64,000 bases of DNA from Phlebiopsis flavidoalba (Eukaryota > Basidiomycota > Agaricomycetes > Polyporales > Phanerochaetaceae): the NCBI GenBank assembly GCA_035772785.1, contig JAOCPU010000043.1, forward strand, positions 1 to 64,000, in the 5' to 3' direction. A program made the position numbers and the translations under genes. The notes under the pieces are model-generated. The model saw only the letters and a program-made list of their open reading frames with translations. It was not told the DNA's origin and did no database searches. Positions 23,587 through 33,958 of this stretch are shown here, one piece after another (position 1 is the first letter of the stretch; each line of letters opens with the position of its first letter).

Positions 23587-26500
23587 TCAAGCCACCGGCA
23601 ACGCCTGCTCTCGGGCGCCATCCGGTCCGCACCCTCCTCGCATACGGTGACCAACAAATGCATCGCGTTGGGCCGGCGTGACGCCCTCCATCCCTCTGTG
23701 CAGCCGGCCCTACAGGCACGTACTCAGCTTCAACGAACCAAAATACAGGCATAATGAGAAAAGACCCTCACGATACTCGCAGGCTTCGCCCGCATCAGCC
23801 TCTCCATGACCTCATAACTGAGCCCCTCCACCAGCCGAGTAATAATCGCCATAGCGCATCGCTCGGACTCAGCGTGAGATGCTCATAGCGCACGGAACGC
23901 CTCCACATCCGCCGCCTGGCGCTTCGAGCTGGGGGTGGTACAAGCCCCTCGATGCGCTACGCACGCTGCTCCCCCACGTCGGCGCGTCGACGGCGGCGAG
24001 CGCGGGTATCGCAGGCAGTAAATCCTCGCGCGTGAGCGTCGGCGCGCGGAAGAGTGTCGAATGCGCTTGGGGGAGGATGTGAGCTAGGTGCAGAGGAGGG
24101 GGGGAGGGAGACGTACGAGCGCATTATGCCGTCCATATGTCGCGGACGGCGCGACAGGCCGTGTGCGGCCAGGTTTTGCGGGCTGTGGGTGATGGATTTG
24201 ACGGCATGTGTCGATGAGCTGGAGTGAGAGCTCGGCGCGGGTGCTATTGGAAGTGTGACGACCAGCGCGAGTCAGAGGGACGGAACGCCTGCTTGTCTGC
24301 CTGTGAATGTCACATTGAGGTTGATATCATTCAATGCGGAGGTCAGAACATACCTTTCTCTGTCAACCGCATATCGGGCGTATGTCGCTCCTCACAGGTG
24401 AGGCCGACGGTACTCCGAGCGCGAGAATGAACATGCCGGATCTGCAGTCGAATTACGATCTCGTCCCATGTCGACTTGACCGCATATACTCACAAGGGTT
24501 CTTCGGGCGCCCTTTATAATTAGGTCGTCGAATCATGACGCCAGTGTAGCCGTCTGCGCGGGTTACAATCAGAGGTGGTTTGGACTGTGCTGGGCGGAGG
24601 CCTGCGTTGATGGGGCCTGCTACGACGCCCTGTGCCGCAGCTTCTTCGTAGACATCCAGTGGTGCCGTTTATTTGGCCCGCGAGGAAGGCAAGCCCTAGC
24701 CCAAAGAATTGAGTACGTGTAAGGGATCTCTGTGGCATGACGGACCTTTATTCGCTTGTCTCGAGTGTGTAGCTAAGAGGTATGGATGAGATGATATTGA
24801 ATAAAGGTGATTGTATGCTCACGTGTAAGCTCGCGGGCATCCTATGTGATCCATATTCGACCCCATACGCCGGACGAACAATCTCGACGTTCTCCAGCCC
24901 CAGCAACCTTGCTGCGGTACATGACCTCCTGCGCATCTTCTGGCAGACTGCACGATAGCCCATTTGGGTAGACCAAGTCTTCAGATAACTTCAGTACGCA
25001 AACCATGAATGGGACATTTGTGGGACACACCAGAGTCGTAGCCCTCCGGCTCAAGCCACACAAGTTATGGGCCGTCTTCTGGGGGAACCGCGCACCTTGG
25101 CTTCCAACGACGGGAACAATACCAGATACGGAACGGGGACGAGTTGGCCTTGTCCGGTGCTCGGTCTCTGCGGCGATGAATAAGAATAGGGTGTCACCGC
25201 CCCGATGACAGCATTCGCGCAGGAACCTACGCACGGAAATGCAGACTAGTCGTGCGGGGGCGATCCGAATCAATAGATTGATCGCTCGCCGTCATCCAGC
25301 AGGTCGAACATCGTGAAGTTCTACACGTACCGGGCGACAATGGTGTGCTGAGTCCGGAACGCCGTGTACGTTCTGTGTGCACGAGTGTGAGCAGTGCAGA
25401 TAACTCGGAACTTGCGGGCACCGCGCCGCGGGGGGGCACAAGGACTGCGAGATACGCCGCGCCGTCTGCCAGCTACGAGCGCGTCGTGCCAGGGGCGTGG
25501 GCGTCGAAAGTCGATGACTCTTGAGGCCGCAGGCGCGCGGTGCGTGCCCGTCTGGCAGGGCGGCCGAGCGCGAAGCCTGCGGCCGCGTAGGGAGCCGGAG
25601 AGCCCGAGCGGACGGGTTACTCGCACCATATCGTCCCGCGGGGAATAGTTTCTTCATTCCCGATGGTGGATCATCGCCGGAGAGAAGGTGCCCCGATGCA
25701 TATGACGGCTTGAGAGCAGCGGACGACTTCGCCGGACTCTAAGAGAAATTGTCAGTGGGGGTATCGAGTGGGAAGTGGGGATAGGTGTACCTAGCCGACG
25801 CCGGTGACGGCGTACCCCATGTGCCATTCTTGTGAGTGTGTGGTCGAATATGAGGTCGTGGACGCTTGCGGCACGGATGTCGAGATTCGGGTAGTTATGA
25901 AGCGTAGTCTGCATGTATTTCACTGTGTACAGTCTTTCTGTCACTTTTGCGCGCCGCAATCGCGGACCTAACCCTGACTGTATGCGTCAAGGAAATGATT
26001 GGGTCTAGTCACAAGCATGGACTCACCCATACTGCAGGACCCTTTGAAGCATTCAGCATATGGACAACTGACCATCCTGCTGTATTGTCTACATAAAAAG
26101 GTTAAATGGATAAAGTGCGGTAATGTACCTGGAATAATATATATTTAGAACCGCGTACCGGCCGACACCGTGCCCTATGACACCAGTTCCAGCGCGTCCC
26201 CACCTCACTCCCTCACAATAGTTACCTTTACCCCTACACGAACCAATGGACGGGGTTACCACGACAGCTCGCCAATAGTGTCAATGCTTCTGTGTCAGCA
26301 GCAACTGTTCGTAGCCCCCGCGCCCATCGCCCGTGCCACCCCGAAACGCACGCTGTAATATAACGCCACCTCAGCATGTCCTCGCTCCGCTTACGACCAC
26401 TATGCCTATTCGCCCGTTTCAGCCGCCCAAAATAAACACGCACCTACAAACACAACAACACAAAAAAAAAAACAAAAACACAACCCCCTCAAAAAACACG

Positions 26501-26621
26501 AAACCTTTCTGAGCGCAAAGTGCGGCTCACCGTCATACGCGTCTGAGCCCGACGCTATCGATGCATAGTGCCGAGTATAATGTTGGAGACGACGAGCAGA
26601 GCTTTTCACCGCCTTGAGCAT
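23587..26621 (-). CDS. MTO1: Mitochondrial tRNA uridine-34 modification enzyme MTO1 (GidA family)
   Basis: FAD enzyme that, with its GTPase partner (MSS1/MnmE), installs the carboxymethylaminomethyl-type group on wobble uridine of mitochondrial tRNAs. The start at 26621 gives [20 protein letters not shown], a basic, Arg-rich presequence suited to mitochondrial import, followed by a GT intron. Recognisable blocks across frame changes are DTIGELSCNP (26.27 kb), [20 protein letters not shown] (25.9 kb), CTGTF and FPAGR (25.6-25.7 kb), [20 protein letters not shown] (24.95 kb), [16 protein letters not shown] (24.87 kb), [19 protein letters not shown] (24.6 kb), MRLTEKG (24.36 kb) and the C-terminal [20 protein letters not shown] (23.8 kb), ending at 23587. 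The FAD-binding N-terminal loop is badly scrambled ([10 protein letters not shown] in place of a GGGHAG-like loop), which I read as base errors. The full length of about 650-700 residues and the domain order fit the family. Confidence 0.92.
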
Positions 26622-26840
26622 ATTGCTTGGTTGGTGCTCCACAATATTGCCGGGGATATCGGGGGCAGCGAGAAGTAGGCTAGGTCTCGATTGCTAAGCG
26701 CGTGCTCGGGGGCGCGATTCGTTACCGAAAGTTACCGCAACACATAAGCGGGGTTCTCAACCACTAGTTACCCCGTAACATCCTGCTTGACAGCTTTCCT
26801 TTACCACGCTCGCAAGCAATTACTGACCCGAGTCTAAATT
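26622..26840. promoter_or_regulatory. Divergent promoter of MTO1 and the BAR-like gene
   Basis: Only about 220 bases separate the MTO1 start (minus) from the first exon of the BAR-like gene (plus), so both probably share this interval. No clear TATA box is seen. It holds direct GTTACCG copies near 26721 and 26731 and a related GTTACCCCGTAAC palindrome near 26767, which could bind a factor; this last point is inference. Confidence 0.5.
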
Positions 26841-29800
26841 GTGGACGTCATCAAACTGTGGAACCGCGCTCGTAAGCCTCATTAGTGAAGGGGCACTTCG
26901 GGTTAGCCTCCCAAACCCATACTACCTCGCCCTCCTCCCACCCTCTCATGTCTTCTTTAGCATCTCATCCACAACCTCCAGCTCGCATGGTTCAACAGAC
27001 CTTCAGACTCGCGGCTCCTGGTTAACCTCATCTCGCATGAAAAGGACTACACCAAACACGCTCGGGACTCTGCTCGAGCACGTCTCAAGCATCCCTAGCA
27101 TCCTTTTCCGCGTATGCATCCGCCTCGTCACCACCGACATCCCAGATTATCATTCAAGTCGCAGGCGCGCTCGCTGGTGCTGACGAGGGTTTGCGAAAGT
27201 ATGCCGCGTCGTTGGAAATTATGGCAAGACCAACTCAAGTCCCTGAAGAACCTTGAGGATGAAGTTGGGAACGTCCATGCGGGACCGGGAGATTCTGTAT
27301 GTATATGTCACGAGTCTACCGCCTCACGTGCTGAATATGTGCATAGTGTAACAAGGCTCATAAAAGGCCTCCAAGAATCAGAAGTCGACGCGCGACACCA
27401 TCCTAGCGGGGCGACCTCGGGCTCCTCCTCTCTCTAAGCATTGTCAAGCCCGAAGTTCAAATTGTGGCTCGAAGCTCGCGGCCCGGGCAGGGCGAGGGAT
27501 GGCGCGCAGGGCTCCAGGCATGCGAGGCGCATCTTGCGTCAAAAGAGCGGGAGCTGGACCTCATGCGCACTGCAGGCCGTGAGGACCGGGCTGCAGGCTC
27601 GTGTGCAAGGCGCTCGTCGAGTGCGGCTGGCAATGGGGGGAGATAGTGGGGCAAGGAGGTCTCCGTGCATTGGTAGACTCTTGATATCCCGAATGGCATG
27701 TAATGGTCACGGTGAGCCGCGTGACCGCTCCACATGTGGGTGGGGCGGCGTCCGGTCCAATCTATGGGTGCCGGAGTACTCATTTCGTCTTAGCTCTCCA
27801 TCCCTCGGGACAGCTTCCGTACAATAAACCCCTTCCTGATAGCGGGACGTCGGACCTTTCATCCATTGGCCCGTCTCAGTCTGCGTCACAGAACACAGCA
27901 CCCTGCCATAACCAAAAAGCGCCGAGAACCCGTCGCCTCCGAGACCTTATACCATTCATATACCCCCGGCACACTCCATCTCGGACGTCACCTTTCCAAA
28001 CGGGACTTCTGCCCCATTAGAGAAAGTCGATGAGGACGGAAGTAGCAGCGCCCGACGAGGAGGAAGGGCAGTTTTGAAGTACGTGAAAACGAGAGGTTTT
28101 TTCGCTGAAACGCAACAACGGGCAGCAGACCAAGGACCCGTTCTCCAGCAAGTCATCTAAGCTCTCCTCGTCGGCTTCTGCTCCTCAGGTTGTCACACGC
28201 TCAAAGCCTAGGCAGAGACAAAATTCGGGCATGTTTGCGAGCATTAGTGCCTTCTTCCACACTAGCAAAAGCTCCAACGCCGGCTCGGATGACGAGCGTA
28301 ACCCATACGTTTCCAGAGTCTTACTCTACCATCAAGTCAGCTCGCGTTGGAAGAGTCCGCACAGACAAGAATCTGTCAAAGCGGCGCAACAGCTCTGACG
28401 ACGATCTACCCGTTGCCTCCCCCGCGTACTCTGCCCTCCTGATCCCATCTCGACGGCCAGATTCCTGCAAACGCAGGCACGTCTGCGTCTGCGAGCTAAC
28501 CAAAGGCTGAAGAAGAAGACGTCTAAGCGCAACACGATGCAGGGACCGCCCAAGCCTCCACCTCGGCGTTGGAAGACCGAGGGTGGGCGAGCGACAATCC
28601 GGCACCGGTGCAGCGCAATGGCACCTTGAAGGCAAAGAAGAAGACGAATAGTTCCGCAGTTTTACGCCTAACACTCCACGCCAGGTGGTTCGGGGATCAA
28701 GAGCAAGAAAGGCAAAGAAGTGGAAATTCTTCACATTTCTGGCAGCCTGCCACTGGCCCCAAGTCCTTCGTCCCCCTCGCTCTCGAAGGGAAAGAAGCCC
28801 AATGGTACGGCTCTGTCTGCTACACTCCCAACGGAGGCTTCATTGTCACGGAACTCCTCGATATCAAAGCATTCTATCACTAGTGCCGCCTCTGCACCCG
28901 TCAACCTATCTTCCACCGTACATGCCACACCAGCCACTTTGCATCGTTCTCGATCAGCTCACCAACGCAGCACATCTCTCGACGGCAGCCATCCACGCCC
29001 CGGCACGGAGGGTAAAGCCACTCCGAAACGGACCACGCCAAACGCGGTGTACGTTGCGCCACGCGCGAGCGGCGAGCCCTCGCTCATGAGCATCGTGGAG
29101 GGTGTCGCGCGGCAGAACCGCGAATTCGCACAGAAGCAGGACCCGAACCGGCTGCTCTTCCTACCCAAGGCGCCGCCACCCGCAAGCCAGCATCCCGACC
29201 TCGTGCGCCCCGCGCGTCTCGAGCGAGAGGCGAGCGAGCGCAGTGTCCCGCTCACGCCGTCTGTGCCTGCGGCGCCCGCGCCCGTTCGTTCACCAGCCGT
29301 CCTCGTCGCCTGAGATGAAGCCCTCCCTCCGCTCTGCATTGCGCAACTCGAGTCGCTCGCCGTCGCCCCAGCTGGCGCTCCCCGTCCACCCCCCGTCCCC
29401 GCAGACAGCTCCCGCCGTCCCTGCGCGCTCGCCGCTACGCCCAGTCGCGAAACTCGATGACCCCAGACGACGGCGACGACGTGTCGTCCATCTCCTCGTA
29501 CGAAACCACGCGCTCGACGCTGCTGGACGACGACGAAGCGCTCAAGACGCCCGTGCAGACACACGCCTCGCCGCTCCCCACGCCCCACCGCAACACCTGC
29601 TGCAACACCGACGATCCCACCACCCGCGCTCCCCGCCGCCGAAGGAAACCAAGGCCCCGGCGAACGGCAGCGACGTCTCGCAGTCGACGGGCTCGAGCGC
29701 TGCAGCGCCTACGCGCCGCCAAAGAGCGTGCGCATGTCGCTGCGGTAGTGCTGCCGCCGACGTTCTCGCCGACGCCGCCTGCGCTCGAGGAGGCGGACGA

Positions 29801-29974
29801 GAGCGTGGCGCGGCGCTATGAGCCGTGGGCTGCCCCCTGCGAGCACGTGGCGGGCGGGGTGGTCGTCGCGCATACGCGAGACGCGGGATGTGTGGGCGGA
29901 TTCGAGCGAGGATGAGGATTGAGGAGTATAGTGCTGCGAAGAGGCTGTTGACGCGGTTTGGGAAGAAGAGCTAG
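26841..29974 (+). CDS. BAR-like membrane-binding domain protein with long Ser/Pro-rich tail
   Basis: The N-terminal part reads DVIKLWNRARKPH, then across frame changes LISHEKDYTKH, a helix with IIIQVAGALAGADEGLRKYA, LKSLKNLEDEVGNV and MRDREILVTRLIKASKNQKS. The last joins over a GTATGT...CATAG intron near 27299-27347. LQACEAHLASKERELDLMRT follows near 27.5 kb. This helical, charge-rich pattern resembles fungal BAR/Ivy1-like domains that bind curved membranes; the assignment is from memory of the pattern, not a search. From about 27.8 kb the protein is disordered: SDLSSIGPSQSASQ, a Lys-rich KKKTSKRNTMQGPPKPP stretch, a clean segment at 28720-29313 (SLMSIVEGVARQNREFAQKQ) and the end EYSAAKRLLTRFGKKS at 29974. 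An AATAAA lies at 30227. The exact start codon is unclear (GTGGACGTC at 26841 replaces an expected ATG). Confidence 0.6.
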
Positions 29975-30782
29975 GGTGCTGCGTCTTGTATATATGTTTT
30001 TTTTTTGTCTTCCGTTCATGGAGAAGTTGGATTCAGACTCCTCGGCGTCATTGCGCTCCTTTGTGTTTCGCGTTTCTTTGATTATATCCTCATTATTGCA
30101 CCATCCCTTCGTCGTTCCTTAAGCTCGCATTCTACTTTAAGGACTTTTAATGCCTGTGTATTCTACATCTGTAAGATCATGTACTCCTACATCGTCGTAG
30201 TGTTTACCGTAGATACTTGATCCCCCAATAAACGATCACTTTACGGATTGCTTGCTCGCTGGTCAGTTGACCTCATTGTCTTCGGTAACCGCGATCCGAA
30301 GAAAAGACACGTTTAGAATGAACGATAAAATTCGATATGCAGAGCTGTAGCTGATAGACGTGAGATAGACTATATATGAAGTATTCCCCACCAAGGGTCC
30401 GCCTTAACCACGAAAGGGACAGAGCCTAGAACAGACTTGCATTCGTAGTGAATAGCTTTGAACCACCAAAATACGCAAAAAAAATAAATGACGAATATTC
30501 AACACATGAAGAACCCCTTCAGAGCGCTGTGCTGACAATTTTCCACGTCGTTTGAACGCGAGCGGGAGTCAGTATCTGGCAGGGAGGACCTCTTTCACCA
30601 CCATTCCTAGGACGTGCGCTTACATAAGGCGGGTATATAAGAGACGTACAGAGGCGCATTTCCGATTTGGCCACTCTCCCCGTCCTCTGAGAAGACCTCC
30701 TCTCACCGTTCCTCTGCCGCCGCCTTCCCGCGCACACTCCTTTTCGCGCCGCCAGAAACAACCACACGTAACACTCACCATC
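29975..30782. other. 3' flank of BAR-like gene and SUMO promoter
   Basis: No gene. It holds the AATAAA signal at 30227-30232, an AT-rich middle, a TATATAAG box at 30634 and a pyrimidine-rich stretch just before the SUMO start codon. Confidence 0.6.
30634..30641 (+). promoter_or_regulatory. TATA box of the SUMO gene
   Basis: TATATAAG lies 149 bases before the SUMO ATG, at a plausible distance for transcription start plus a leader of roughly 100 bases. The following CT-rich run (30680-30740) is typical of strongly expressed fungal promoters. Confidence 0.6.
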
Positions 30783-31514
30783 ATGTCCGACGCCGAGCAC
30801 CCAGCAGACCCAGGACGTCGAGCCTAAGGCTGAGGACTAGCCAACGCGCGCCAATTAACATCAAGGCGAGTCGCAGAGCTCGCCAACAAGGTCGCGCGCA
30901 CGGGCTGACCACAGCTCGATTTTTTGTATCTCTCGTGTGTTTGCTGCGCGCGATACGTGCACGACGTCAATAGGTCATGGCGACGCAGACGGGGAGAACG
31001 AGTGTGTTCTTCAAGATTAAGAGGAAATACAAAGCTGAGTCAAGCTGCAAGGCGCCTATGCCAGCACAGGTCGGCAGGATGTCACAGCATTCCGGTGAGT
31101 ATTTTTAGACTGTTAGAACTCTCGAGAATGCATAGTTCAAACATGGGGGTGTACGGCTATCGATCTTGCAAAAGGCTCCTGTGGCAGCATGTCGAATGCC
31201 GACGTTGATGTTTTCTATTGCGTCAGTTTAGGAGCTCCATTGCATCTTGGCTAACATTGTTCGCATAGATTCTTGTACGATGGTAACCGTATACAAGAGG
31301 ATGACACTCCAGCCTCTCTCGATATGGAGGACAACGGTGTGTTACCTCTCTGCAATGCCCTCAAGCTGCACTTCATCATACTCATCTCCCACTCAGATAC
31401 GATTGATGTCATGGTTGAACGTACGTCCTGCTTGACACCCTTTCGAATCGCTAGACCTCACTAATAAATTTTTTTTTTCTATGCGCATATACAGAGGTCG
31501 GCGGCTCAGCATGA
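30783..31514 (+). CDS. SMT3: SUMO (Smt3), small ubiquitin-like modifier
   Basis: Ubiquitin-like protein joined to lysines of target proteins. The ATG at 30783 gives MSDAE and, after a one-base shift, TQQTQDVEPKAED and PINIK. Then come an intron (GCGAGT donor, CAATAG acceptor near 30967-30972), VMATQTG, VFFKIKRK, TKLS and LQGAYAS in shifting frames, a long intron starting GTGAGTATTT at about 31093, FLYDGNRIQEDDTPASLDME, an intron (31338-31397), DTIDVMVE, an intron (31420-31494) and QVGGSA with the stop at 31514. DTIDVMVEQVGG is the SUMO C-terminus. The di-Gly is followed by two residues (Ser-Ala) that a SUMO protease must remove. The exon-intron layout and the length near 100 residues fit. Roughly five single-base shifts in 300 coding bases show the error load of the sequence. 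Confidence 0.95.
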
Positions 31515-32037
31515 TGTCGATGATGAGAACGAGAATCGCAATCATGACCTCACACTCGCAATCTCTCCTCGCTTGTTTTCGGCTCACCCGCTGTCCTACC
31601 TGTTGTCCACTTGAGTATTTTTCATCTCTTATCTGCGTCTCTTCTACTCTATTTCGCGACCAATGTAGTCTGCTCTGAATGACTGTGCGTCTCGAGTGAT
31701 CATATCAGTGCTCGCGTCTTCGACGGTTACTCGAAAAGATTCGCACGGTGAGTGAGCTGTTCGATGTGAGTGGCGATTGAACCACACAAAATATCCAAAG
31801 GCGACCCCCTCCTTGCAAATCGCCAAAACGTCACTCAGAGGATATCGCGGTCGCCTTCAACTGGAGTCAATACATTTGTTTTGAACGAGTAACTGTGGCC
31901 ATCGTTAGTAACAGCTTACATACAAAACATCCAGGATTCTCAACGAGCCACAGTAATAAAACGCAGTCTACAACACCAAGCCCAATCAACAACTGTGACA
32001 ATACAGTAAATCCAGCTATGTACGGTGTTCTTGTCAC
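31515..32037. other. Convergent intergenic region
   Basis: Holds the 3' ends of SUMO (plus) and the DyP peroxidase (minus). AT-rich, with ATTAC/TAATAAA-like strings near 31950 suited to polyadenylation. No gene seen. Confidence 0.5.
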
Positions 32038-33958
32038 TTAGGATGCAAACTCGCTCGCAAGCGCAGGAATAGAAGGAACGAAGAAGTACTCTCCACCCTT
32101 AGCACGGGACGAACTGAGGAATCACGAACGCCTTGCTCTGGGTTATTTGGGTCGAGTCCACCCGACGAGCGAGGGGTACCCTGGCCGATGATAGGGTCGA
32201 GTCCTGGGGTCTGCAGCTTGGCCGGTGGGAAGCTGTGGAAGGGTCAGAGATCGAGGATCAGGGTTGGGACGCGGGTGACGTACTTTGCGGTGTTTGCCCA
32301 GTTGATCTGCTGGAAGCGGAAGCCGTTTTTTGCGATCACCGATTGGTATTCGACTGGAGGCCGGCGAGTTAGCCTAACGACTGAGCGCCATATATAAAGT
32401 GTGACGAACCGAAAATCAGGCCACGGTCTTGGAAGAGGTCGTGTTCGAGTTGGCCTCGGACGTCGTAACACACCCCAGGGCCGTACGCGATGCTCGAACG
32501 AATGGCGTGTGGTTCGGGATCGAAACGGCGGGTAGATCAAGACGAGGGTGTCGTCTTGCGGATGTGCGCGCTGAAGGGGCACTTGGTCTCGTCGAGGAGC
32601 GTGTCTGCGAACGTGAAGGCGTTGTTGCCCCTCCGTCCGACCCGGCTTTCCGTCACGAAGCCCGAGACGCGGGGTCGTCCGTCTCAGGCGCAAGGTCAAG
32701 TGGCGCGCCGCTCTTCCAACGACCAAACATCCGTGCGCCCCCGTGAAGTCGGCTGCTTCTTGTACGTTCAGGTTGCCTGCGCTGTTCTGCACTGCGTTGT
32801 CGAGCGTCCACTTGCGGAACTCAGGCACGTATTGCTGGAACCAGCGGAAGGCACGGACAGGCCATGAAGGTGCCGTCGAGGGCCCAGGAAGGACGCTGGT
32901 TGTTGTCACCAGTGCGAGGCTGGTGAGGATGATGCCGTTCGGGACCGATGGCTTGGGCCCGGGAGAGCGTTGGGTCGTCCACCCTGCAATAGCGGGCTGG
33001 GATATACCGTCGAGGAAACCGAAGTCTGCGAACGTTGTAGATGAGATGTTTGGTTGGCTCCATCAAACGATTGAGCTCACGTTCAGACCGGCTTGGTCAC
33101 CCCAGGACAGGGCAGCGCCACTCACTGTCTTTAGAATGGAGAGAGCGAACCGTTTCAAAACGTCGACGATATCGCGCTTTGGTAACTGATAAGGTAGGTG
33201 GACTGGTCAGAGAAATAGGGTCAGACATGATCACCACGCTTTACACGGGACGTGAAAAAAGTTCCCTGATCGCTACCGAGGACAAAACACGCCATGGATG
33301 GTAGTGCCTTTGAATGGCGCGACCCACTTCGGAGGTATCGTCACCAAGATTTGCAGGCATCAGACCACATGCCCGAGGCAAATTGTGCGTCGTTGAGATT
33401 GTCGGTGATTCCGAGGGCGCTGAGACCAGTCTGTCGAGAACGCAAGGTTCACAAAGGTGAGGGGCTGCTGCGCAGCAGGGAGAGATGAGGGTGGCGGTGG
33501 ACCGTGGATTTGTGGAAGGTATGTCTTCAGTGCGCTCCTGAATGCCGACGCTGATGTTTGATGTGGAAAGAAAAACAAGCTCTCTTGCTGTTTCTTCATT
33601 CCAACCCCTAAATGGAACGCATGAGCTTTGTAGTACGGTGAGCAATGTTGGAGTACGTACAAGATATCTCCCTGAATATTTTTGCAGCGGCAGCAGAAAT
33701 GTGCCATTGGTGGCATTCAAGGTAAACTGGATTTGTTGGAGGGTAGGCAAATCAGCCTGTCCAGGGAACGCTAAACCTAGCGTTAGATTATGCAAATTCG
33801 AGTAGCTAAAAGTGCTCACTAGTAAGGAAGGGGTGCTAGTCCTCCCGGACGACTGCCTTTCCTCCAGATGACTCGCGGCGTAGCGGCGGCGAACGCCCCT
33901 CGGCCAAGATGGAGGAGAGATATAAGCCGAAAGCGAAGAGCAGAACGCAAAAGCGCAT
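32038..33958 (-). CDS. dyp: Secreted DyP-type (dye-decolorizing) haem peroxidase
   Basis: Haem peroxidase of the DyP superfamily, used by white-rot and litter fungi to oxidise dyes and phenolic or lignin-related compounds outside the cell. The ATG at 33958 opens a clear secretion signal, MRFCVLLFAFGLYLSSILAE. This frame is preferred over the longer overlapping one, which lacks a signal. Next come ADLPTLQQIQFTLNATNG, NIQGDIL, GMKKQQESLFFF and VNLAFS. GFLDGISQPAIAG (near 33.02 kb) contains the GXXDG motif with the catalytic Asp. Then WALDGTFM, QQYVPEFRKWTLDN, DETKCPFSAHIRKTTP (near 32.55 kb; the His is probably the proximal haem ligand), NGFRFQQINWANT and the C-terminus GGEYFFVPSIPALASEFAS, stop at 32038. 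Several introns of 50-60 bases. Frame changes are frequent, but all key motifs are present. Confidence 0.93.

Noticed and set aside
28959..29588. 209-codon minus-strand frame opposite the BAR-like gene
   Set aside because: It is the mirror of a GC-rich Ser/Pro-coding exon chain on the plus strand and has the Arg/Gly bias of an antisense shadow.
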